Origin: a virus
DNA length: 39,402 nucleotides
Strand: one strand, 5' to 3'
IMG/VR virus record: IMGVR_UViG_3300030118_005756
Coordinates: 1-39,402 of that record
How positions within the stretch are numbered: the first letter of the stretch is position 1; the number at the start of each line of letters is the position of its first letter. Below, piece after piece: positions 1-4,953 of this stretch. A program made the translations under genes and the position numbers. The notes under the pieces were generated by a model. The model made no database searches. It was not told where the DNA came from and saw nothing but the letters and a program-made list of their open reading frames with translations.

Positions 1-97
1 ACAGGAATTCTAGACGGTCTCGAATCATGCGCACTTTTGACGCATGGAGCTTCCCTGCAAGTTCTTCGTTAGAGATTCCATCGGCAAGAATCGCATT
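1..97. repeat. Left-end segment identical to 38937..39033
   Basis: The first 97 bases match 38937-39033 without a mismatch; the first difference is at 98. Beyond it the copies stay alignable through the gene start at 235/171 (window end copy 39171) but with scattered substitutions. This is the left half of the end-to-end homology and lies inside a coding region, so it is not a classical untranslated terminal repeat. Confidence 0.9.
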
Positions 98-235
98 GGT
101 GCTAACAGCTTGAATCTGCAGAAATTCACAATGCGAATCAATATAGACTTTGAAAGCTAATTCAGCTCGTGACTGCAATTGGCGGTTAATCGATTCGAGT
201 TCGAAGGGCGAGTGAGTTAATTTTGATGTATTCAT
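1..235 (-). CDS. Small early protein, left copy (3' end missing)
   Basis: The first 78 residues of a protein of unknown function whose complete homologue lies at 38809..39171. The two differ at only about six positions over this stretch, mostly conservative (Ile/Val, Phe/Tyr), while third codon positions differ more, which suggests both copies are under purifying selection. The start at 235 is supported by GGAG about nine bases upstream (241-247 on the plus strand reads AGTCTCC). The gene runs off the left edge of the window. It lies directly downstream of the metallopeptidase gene, separated by a strong hairpin. The charged sequence around 'SNEELAGKLHASKVR' could be a helix-turn-helix-like segment, but I do not recognise the family. 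Confidence 0.75.
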   Translation of the reverse strand, partial: MNTSKLTHSPFELESINRQLQSRAELAFKVYIDSHCEFLQIQAVSTNAILADGISNEELAGKLHASKVRMIRDRLEFL

Positions 236-240
236 TCTGT

Positions 241-279
241 AGTCTCCAAAGGGAACCGGCAGACCGTGAAGTCTGCCGG
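241..279 (-). promoter_or_regulatory. Hairpin plus start-associated GGAGAC module before the left small gene
   Basis: On the minus strand a 9-bp perfect stem (CCGGCAGAC at 256-264 with GTCTGCCGG at 271-279, 6-base loop) is followed by TTCCC, then TTTGGAGAC and the ATG at 235. Upstream of the stem is CTAACCATCAACCC. The same order (AC-rich box, hairpin, TTGGAGAC, ATG) recurs before other early genes. There is no proper T-run, so this is more likely an RNA structure near the ribosome site, or a processing or attenuation site, than a simple terminator. Confidence 0.6.
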
Positions 280-294
280 GTAAAGGGTTGATGG

Positions 295-885
295 TTAGGC
301 ATTCGACGCCATTTCGGCTAGTTCTTCGGCGTACATGTCACGCCGGGTTCGAATCCCTAGCAGGTGCGCAAATTCGTTCTGAGCTTTGCAGGCTTCGATT
401 TCCCAAGGTCGTTTTTCCCACGCAATCGAACCGAGGGGAAATTTTGTAGCTTGCCCTGTTTGTCCTGGGTGACGCCAAAACCAGCCGATGACCTTGTAGG
501 TTTCACGGACTGTGAGACGTCCGCTGGTGAATTGTTCGATGTGTTTGAGCTCGTGAATCAGTGTGGATAACTGTCGTTCGAGTGGCATATCGCGGAGAAT
601 CTGGATGGTGTAATGCTTAGAGCGTGCGGTTTTGCCCTTCGATGTATCTCGAAATTCGGCAACACCCAGGGTCTCTTTTGACGCGTTTTGAATGGTTGCA
701 CGGAGCTTGATGGTAATTCTGAGGGTGTTTGCCATGCGACGGCTGAACATTGCGTCGATGATAGTTCGAGCTGCGGATTCGATTCTCGAATCATTGTCGA
801 CGCCTCCCCGACGCTGGATTCTGATTATAGTTTTTCTGTGAGTGTTTTTCTTGCGGTTAGTCATGATGAGATGAAAGTGGCACAT
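295..885 (-). CDS. Phage HELxH metallopeptidase-like protein (SprT/WLM-like)
   Basis: A 196-residue protein with the zinc-protease motif HELKH at residues 111-115 and a downstream acidic residue in 'RPWEIEA' (E162/E164), the usual third zinc ligand region of small phage-encoded SprT-like metallopeptidases. The N-terminal 30 residues are basic. Family knowledge: such proteins are predicted to cleave proteins, often DNA-bound ones, but the phage versions are largely uncharacterised. The start is uncertain: the ATG at 885 has no clear ribosome site and lies almost inside a possible promoter; the ATG at 864 (MTNRKK) is an alternative. The gene is present only in the left copy of the end-to-end homologous locus, inserted between the conserved control region and the small gene. 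Confidence 0.75.
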   Translation of the reverse strand: MCHFHLIMTNRKKNTHRKTIIRIQRRGGVDNDSRIESAARTIIDAMFSRRMANTLRITIKLRATIQNASKETLGVAEFRDTSKGKTARSKHYTIQILRDMPLERQLSTLIHELKHIEQFTSGRLTVRETYKVIGWFWRHPGQTGQATKFPLGSIAWEKRPWEIEACKAQNEFAHLLGIRTRRDMYAEELAEMASNA

Positions 886-892
886 TTTATCT

Positions 893-956
893 AATTTCGC
901 AATGTGTGAAATTGAAGAAAAGAGCGGAAAAATTGTTAATAGGTAGTAAAGGGTGT
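893..956 (-). promoter_or_regulatory. Palindromic operator-like site and conserved upstream box
   Basis: At 893-913 AATTTC and GAAATT flank a 9-base centre. The equivalent place in the right copy (39201-39219) keeps the palindrome with a different centre. The 14-mer CGCAATGTGTGAAA (898-911) recurs inside a 28-bp palindrome upstream of the clamp-like gene (37386-37399, opposite strand). On the minus strand TTCACA and TAAAAT, 15 bases apart, overlap the site and could be a promoter. GTTAATAGGTAGTAAAGGGT just outside it (935-954) is conserved in both copies. I read this as the control region of the leftward operon. Confidence 0.5.
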
Positions 957-1018
957 TTTTTCATGCAGTGTGAGAGGTTCGAGAATTGCTTGTGATGGAC
1001 TGGAATCCCTGGGTTGAT

Positions 1019-1095
1019 GGTTAGGGGTTTGTTGTTAGTTCGTGTAATTCGAGGGGTTTGTGTTGTTGATAGTTGGGGGTGTGGGTTTGCTCGGT
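1019..1095. repeat. G/T-rich segment identical to 39326..39402
   Basis: These 77 bases are identical to the last 77 bases of the window. The top strand is G/T-rich with GGGG and GGGGG runs and no convincing reading frame. An exact 77-base overlap that ends at the window end is what a short-read assembler with that k-mer length would leave at a closed or branching path. Confidence 0.9.
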
Positions 1096-1173
1096 TTATG
1101 GCGTGAATCTGTAAACCTTGACCGGACATCGGTTCTGCTTGCCGTCATTCGCTGCGGTTTCTACAGTGAAGCT

Positions 1174-1746
1174 ATGCCACAACGAGCCAACAAAGCGACC
1201 CAGCGAAGCGAAGCGAAGAAAAAACCCAGAAAAAACAAAGGAATAGAAAAAAGGCTTGCACTTTGGGAAAGTGTCAGCCACGGCAAGGGCCCCCAGTACC
1301 CCCAGGGGACACCCTTTTTTGACCCCCACATCCCCGATTTCCCTATAATGAGGGACCCTAAATCAGCCAGTTCTATACTCAACACAATCCCCCACTACAG
1401 AACGCAACCTCTCCACAAAATAACCATCGTTCCACGTGAAACACCCTCCAGACCCCACAAAAACTTCTCTGTCGCCCTAAATCCACTTCACTGCACCTAC
1501 AAAATCTCCCACAAAAAAGGCAAATCTCACTGCACAATTACCCACATCCCCACAAACGTGTCCCTCACATGTACCGCACGGTGCGATACAACTGCGATAC
1601 GTTGTATTACAGAGTACAGGCTATCAAAACTTATAAAAGTCCATAACCTCGAGACAGGTCTAAAGACAGTATTCGGCGCTTGGGTAGATCAGCTCGACGA
1701 AGAAATCTGTGAACGACGCAGAAAAGCCATAAGCGATAGATGGTAA
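1174..1746 (+). CDS. Uncertain hypothetical protein in an A/C-rich tract
   Basis: An open frame of 190 codons from the ATG at 1174 (the frame is open further left). I do not recognise it and there is no clear ribosome site. The middle is rich in Pro, His, Thr, Lys and Asn because the DNA between about 1310 and 1560 is very poor in G, which also removes stop codons, so the frame may be partly accidental. The last 45 residues ('LETGLKTVFGAWVDQLDEE' region) look more like ordinary protein. It would be the only plus-strand gene left of the late operon and is followed by a terminator-like hairpin at 1785. A promoter-like pair and a parS-like site lie inside it, which argues for a regulatory rather than coding role for much of the tract. 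Confidence 0.3.
   Translation: MPQRANKATQRSEAKKKPRKNKGIEKRLALWESVSHGKGPQYPQGTPFFDPHIPDFPIMRDPKSASSILNTIPHYRTQPLHKITIVPRETPSRPHKNFSVALNPLHCTYKISHKKGKSHCTITHIPTNVSLTCTARCDTTAIRCITEYRLSKLIKVHNLETGLKTVFGAWVDQLDEEICERRRKAISDRW
1319..1349 (+). promoter_or_regulatory. Possible sigma70 promoter, plus strand
   Basis: TTGACC at 1319-1324 and a perfect TATAAT at 1344-1349, spacing 19 bases (two longer than ideal). A transcript from here would begin with a G-poor, A/C-rich leader and run toward the hairpin at 1785 and the late operon. No other late promoter upstream of 2168 was obvious to me. Confidence 0.4.
1428..1443. other. parS-like 16-mer
   Basis: CGTTCCACGTGAAACA differs from the bacterial ParB/Spo0J site consensus TGTTNCACGTGAAACA only at the first base. 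It lies in the A/C-rich tract. No parA or parB gene is visible in the window, so if functional it would have to use a host ParB or a ParB family protein supplied elsewhere. Confidence 0.4.
1568..1614. promoter_or_regulatory. Operator-like repeats TGCG(A/G)TAC, left cluster
   Basis: An inverted unit TGTACCGCAC (1570-1579) is followed by two direct units TGCGATAC (1582-1589 and 1593-1600, 11 bases apart) and then TGTATTACAG (1604-1613). The region upstream of the replication gene (32966-33012, minus strand) carries two GTGCGGTACAATGT units 21 bases apart followed by the same TATTACAG. The similarity between the loci suggests one DNA-binding protein acts at both. Confidence 0.45.
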
Positions 1747-1784
1747 ACCACAATTTTACAGCATATAACGACTTTTTTTATTAT

Positions 1785-1824
1785 GTCCCGCATACGAAAG
1801 GGGTGTTTGGTATGCGGGACTTTT
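1785..1824 (+). terminator. Strong hairpin with short T-run between convergent genes
   Basis: GTCCCGCATAC (1785-1795) and GTATGCGGGAC (1810-1820) form an 11-bp perfect stem with a 14-base loop; TTTT follows on the plus strand. On the minus strand the stem is followed by an A/T-rich stretch with seven A's rather than T's, so the plus direction is favoured. It lies between the plus-strand frame ending at 1746 and the minus-strand gene ending at 1829. GTATGCGGGA recurs at 2085-2094. Confidence 0.65.
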
Positions 1825-1828
1825 GCAA

Positions 1829-2038
1829 TTAGTTGATCCCTGGCACCAGCGGAATAAAGTTGAATATCTCCTCATCTGGTATTTTCATGCCCGCTTCTTC
1901 TCCACATACGGTGCATTTTCTAGGCCCATAATACCCAGCACCACAGTGAATACACATCCTTACTGCCATCTCATCGTCGAGCATTTCTTCGTCTATCATG
2001 TTGAATATCTGGAAGAATAGATCGACTGTTCCGCGCAT
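1829..2038 (-). CDS. Small zinc-ribbon protein
   Basis: 69 residues from the ATG at 2038. Two CxxC knuckles, C29/C32 and C42/C45, make a likely zinc ribbon; the N-terminal part is acidic ('DEEMLDDEM'). Such small phage zinc proteins often bind nucleic acid or a host protein, but nothing here fixes a function. The frame is open upstream to a GTG at 2056 and a TTG at 2047; the AGGTGG at about 2053-2058 sits best in front of the TTG, so the start is uncertain. It stands alone, transcribed away from the late operon, with an inverted repeat over its start. Confidence 0.65.
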   Translation of the reverse strand: MRGTVDLFFQIFNMIDEEMLDDEMAVRMCIHCGAGYYGPRKCTVCGEEAGMKIPDEEIFNFIPLVPGIN

Positions 2039-2078
2039 GAATATCAAACTAACCACCTTGAGAACACACGGAACAGTC
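2024..2078. promoter_or_regulatory. 10-bp inverted repeat across the zinc-ribbon gene start
   Basis: GACTGTTCCG (2024-2033) and CGGAACAGTC (2069-2078) are perfect inverted copies 35 bases apart, straddling the start of the minus-strand zinc-ribbon gene. This could be a pair of operator half-sites for autoregulation or an RNA stem that hides the ribosome site. The remaining gap up to 2167 holds a short CGCC/GGCG hairpin (about 2098-2112) and no clear promoter. Confidence 0.45.
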
Positions 2079-2167
2079 TAGCTGTATGCGGGAGACCTCT
2101 CGCCACAACTTGGCGGCAATGTAACAGAGTAGTTCGCATTTTTGAAGACTGATGATATGGTGCAGGC

Positions 2168-4693
2168 ATGGCAAACGACCCAAATATGCTCAATCTACCT
2201 ATGGTCCCTGTCGGCGCAAGCGGAGTAACGGGACTCGAGCCAACAAGTCCTTTGATGGATTTGATACGTGCATACCAGAAAAACATAAGTCCTGAGCCTT
2301 ACGTGCAACCGCTTATGTATGACTGGTACAACATGACGCCAGAGCAGCGTGTTGCTGTAGGGCTAGATCCAAACTTCCCTCCTTACGATCGAGAAAGGGC
2401 TCTGCTCGGCAGTCGTCCTATGTCGATTGGATTTCCACCAGCGTTAAAAGGCGGAGCTGCAATTCTCAAAGGCACAGTAGGCAAAGGTGGTGCAGGTTTG
2501 GGAATGGGTCGAGGTGCGTTTGCTACCCCACCAGCAGGTGGTGCTCCTGTACAGCAAATAGCTTCACGAAGTCTGGGCGCAAATCCTGGTTCTGCTGTGG
2601 GTGCCCTTAAAGGCAGCCAGCCTTTAGGTAAAATGCGAAATGTTTTGCCAAGCGGACAAACACCAAGACCTGGAGTTACACCACAATCTGTGTCGGCAGG
2701 GAGCAACTTGATCGACGATGCAGTAATGCAAGCGCAGCAAGCAGCGAAAAAATCTAAAGACGTGGATAAGTTTTTAGGCGTAGCCGAAGATGCTGCGGGC
2801 AACCTTACTTTTCCGGGCTACATGTCTCGAATGGGGCTAAATAAACCGCAGACAGGTCCTGTTGGACTCAAAGATCCCATAACACGAGCAACTAAATACC
2901 CGCTAGGTGCTTCGCAGCTAGATCGTATTGACCGAGGTTTAGCTAAAGCAATGGAAGTTGCTGGGCGTAGGGGTTCAGGAAACCAAAATATGTCTTTGTT
3001 GCGAGATGTAATAAACGACCCTACGGGTAGAGGAATAGCGACTGCCGCAGGAGCAGGATATGGACTAGGCAAGCTTTCTACTGTAGACCCAATATCCCAA
3101 TCACAACCCCCATTACCACAGGGAGGCATGAGCGTTGATTCTTCGCTGCTTATGTCAAGGCCTCAAGAACCAGGGTTGCCTATGAGCATGATGCCTCCAG
3201 CATCTCCATCTGCAGTGCCCGGTGTTCCTGCGTCAATTGCCGGTAATGTTACTCCTTTTCGAGACAATGACATGCCAGCACCTGCAGCGTCGATAGCTGC
3301 ACAAATGCCAGGACAAACAGCTGGCGTACCCGGTGGATACCAAGTGCGTGGCGGAGATATGCTTGCCGATATTGCAACTGCAGACCTCATCGCCAAAGGA
3401 CAAACACCTTCAACCGCCGATGTTATGCGACGTGTGCAGGAACTGCAGAAAGAAATAGGCATTACTGACCCACGCAAATTGCAGACATTTGCGCAAAGTG
3501 GAGCTCCAATCAAAAGTGTAGCCGCAGACATCTCGCCTGCCGGTGCATACGCAAAACGTTTTGGTACAGCAAAAGCAAAGGCCGCACCTAAGCCAATGGC
3601 ACAACCAAGTAAGCCAAAACTAAAGCAGCAGACGTTACTGTCTGATTTTCGTGTACCAGGAAAAAAATCAATTTCTGATACCGGCGCTGCGACAACGGGG
3701 CTAGGCGGACCAGATCGAAGTGATTTGATAGGCATGATGATGCAAGCAACAAAGAATCAAATGCCTAGCTTAGACTCTGCCGCACCGCGTATGCCTGCGC
3801 CCAGTGTAAAAGACAGTCCGGAAATGAAAGCAATGAATCAAACTGTTCGTGACATGTCTTTGACTAATATTATGCCGTCAATTATGGGTGGAAAAAATAA
3901 ACAGGACAACAACAACCTAAAAACAAGAACGCAGGATATTCCAGATTTTTTGAGCGGCCCGTTCGCAGAAGCTTTAGCAAAAGGCGGAGAAATTTCTAAC
4001 AAAAGCAATCCCGCACTATGGGCAGCGTCTAAGTCAGAAGCACTGAATAAGATGGGCGGTAAGCACAGTGCTCGAGCAATGCAGTTAGCGACTTCGATTT
4101 ACCAAAAGAAAGGCGGCAAATACAAAGGAAGCAAGTCTTCTAAGAATCGTCTAGCGAACTGGGGCAAGCAGAACATGGAGAAAGGCGGAGAAGTTATGGG
4201 CGGCGTACCTGGTGTTGACTCGGTGCCAATCCTTGCGCAGCAAGGAGAGTACGTCATTCCTAAACCAATTGTCGACAGCATAAAAACAGGCATGCCAATG
4301 CCGACCGATAGCGTAGAGATGATGGGCGAAATGCGCAAAATGTTGAGCAACTGGAATCCAACAACCGAAGAAGGGAAGAAATATCATGAGGAAGTAGAAA
4401 TGCTGCTTGCAAAAAGAAGCAGTAATTTTCCTATGACTAAACCTGACATGGATATGCCGGAAATGAAATACGGTGGTAAAGTTATGAATATGCCACAAAT
4501 GATGTATGGCGGCAAAGTCGATAAGATGCCTGAGATGATGTATGGCGGTTCCGTCAAGAAAATGCCGCAGATGATGTACGGTGGCTCCGTAAAAAACATG
4601 CCTGAGATGATGTACGGTGGTGGAGTCAAAAAAATGCAAAAAATGATGTACGGTGGCGCGGTAAAAAAAAAGACAAAAATGATGGGATACTAA
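2168..4693 (+). CDS. Repeat-tailed virion-associated protein, first gene of the late operon
   Basis: 841 residues. The N-terminal part (about 1-90) looks folded; about 90-590 is rich in Gly, Ala, Pro, Met and Gln and probably disordered. Around 611-660 lies a compact segment beginning 'NPALWAASKSEALNKMGGKH' that resembles a small lysine-rich domain found in many phage and giant-virus proteins (DUF5872 as I recall). 'GEYVIPK' near 692-698 resembles a motif seen in other phage structural proteins. The C terminus is six 12-residue repeats of the type MPxMMYGGxVKK. I cannot name a function; position directly before terminase suggests a packaging-related or virion role. A second frame without a start codon continues from its 3' end to terminase (see 4606..4953). 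The start ATG at 2168 has only a weak ribosome site. Confidence 0.8.
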   Translation: MANDPNMLNLPMVPVGASGVTGLEPTSPLMDLIRAYQKNISPEPYVQPLMYDWYNMTPEQRVAVGLDPNFPPYDRERALLGSRPMSIGFPPALKGGAAILKGTVGKGGAGLGMGRGAFATPPAGGAPVQQIASRSLGANPGSAVGALKGSQPLGKMRNVLPSGQTPRPGVTPQSVSAGSNLIDDAVMQAQQAAKKSKDVDKFLGVAEDAAGNLTFPGYMSRMGLNKPQTGPVGLKDPITRATKYPLGASQLDRIDRGLAKAMEVAGRRGSGNQNMSLLRDVINDPTGRGIATAAGAGYGLGKLSTVDPISQSQPPLPQGGMSVDSSLLMSRPQEPGLPMSMMPPASPSAVPGVPASIAGNVTPFRDNDMPAPAASIAAQMPGQTAGVPGGYQVRGGDMLADIATADLIAKGQTPSTADVMRRVQELQKEIGITDPRKLQTFAQSGAPIKSVAADISPAGAYAKRFGTAKAKAAPKPMAQPSKPKLKQQTLLSDFRVPGKKSISDTGAATTGLGGPDRSDLIGMMMQATKNQMPSLDSAAPRMPAPSVKDSPEMKAMNQTVRDMSLTNIMPSIMGGKNKQDNNNLKTRTQDIPDFLSGPFAEALAKGGEISNKSNPALWAASKSEALNKMGGKHSARAMQLATSIYQKKGGKYKGSKSSKNRLANWGKQNMEKGGEVMGGVPGVDSVPILAQQGEYVIPKPIVDSIKTGMPMPTDSVEMMGEMRKMLSNWNPTTEEGKKYHEEVEMLLAKRSSNFPMTKPDMDMPEMKYGGKVMNMPQMMYGGKVDKMPEMMYGGSVKKMPQMMYGGSVKNMPEMMYGGGVKKMQKMMYGGAVKKKTKMMGY
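4454..4669 (+). repeat. Six tandem 36-bp units coding MPxMMYGGxVKK
   Basis: Six in-frame units at the 3' end of the first late gene, each starting ATGCC(A/G/T) or ATGCAA and containing TA(C/T)GG(C/T)GG. The protein units read MPEMKYGGKVMN, MPQMMYGGKVDK, MPEMMYGGSVKK, MPQMMYGGSVKN, MPEMMYGGGVKK and MQKMMYGGAVKK. Codon-level variation between units shows they are not an assembly stutter. Confidence 0.9.
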
Positions 4694-4953
4694 GCAGGAT
4701 AGGTGTTTCTGGTTACAACAAACCCAAGAAAACACCATCACATCCAACCAAGTCACACGTTGTCGTTGCCAAATCAGGTGACACAGTAAAAACAATACGT
4801 TTCGGCCAACAAGGCGTAAAGGGAGCAGGCAAAAATCCTACGTCTGCCAAAGATAAAGCACGTCGCAAAAGCTATTACGCACGACATAACGCACAGGATT
4901 CCAGTCCTGATAAGCTGTCTGCACGATACTGGTCGCACAAGGTTAAGTGGTAA
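4606..4953 (+). CDS. Start-less -1 frame encoding a conserved small basic phage domain
   Basis: An open frame in -1 relative to the preceding gene, from just after a stop at 4603-4605 to TAA at 4951-4953. Its conserved-looking part (from about 4690) contains 'GYNKPKKTPSHPTKSH', 'TIRFGQQGVKG' and ends 'ARYWSHKVKW', a pattern I recall from small proteins of marine phages. No ATG, GTG or TTG occurs in this frame before the conserved part, so independent initiation looks unlikely. The stop overlaps the terminase start (TAATG), as with other coupled genes here, which supports real translation. A run of nine A's followed by G (4663-4672), a good -1 slippery site, lies in the overlap. Programmed frameshifting is therefore my preferred explanation; a homopolymer length error in the assembly is the alternative. 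Confidence 0.65.
   Translation, partial: DDVRWWSQKNAKNDVRWRGKKKDKNDGILSRIGVSGYNKPKKTPSHPTKSHVVVAKSGDTVKTIRFGQQGVKGAGKNPTSAKDKARRKSYYARHNAQDSSPDKLSARYWSHKVKW
4663..4672 (+). other. Putative -1 slippery site (A9 then G)
   Basis: In the zero frame the codons read AAA AAA AAG, the A-AAA-AAG type of heptamer known to promote -1 slippage in bacterial and phage genes. The zero frame ends 21 bases downstream, while the -1 frame stays open to terminase. I see no strong stem-loop right after it. Confidence 0.5.

Noticed and set aside
343-360. GGGTTCGAATCCC, a tRNA T-arm-like sequence (possible tRNA or attP core)
   Set aside because: It lies inside the metallopeptidase coding region, only three base pairs of stem form, no other tRNA arms are present, and it is far from the integrase gene.
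887-1129. 80-codon minus-strand open frame
   Set aside because: Low-complexity translation of a G/T-rich control region, no ribosome site, and not preserved as a frame in the right-end copy.
4151-4795. 214-codon minus-strand frame rich in His and Phe
   Set aside because: Antisense shadow of the tandem repeats and Lys-rich 3' end of the first late gene.
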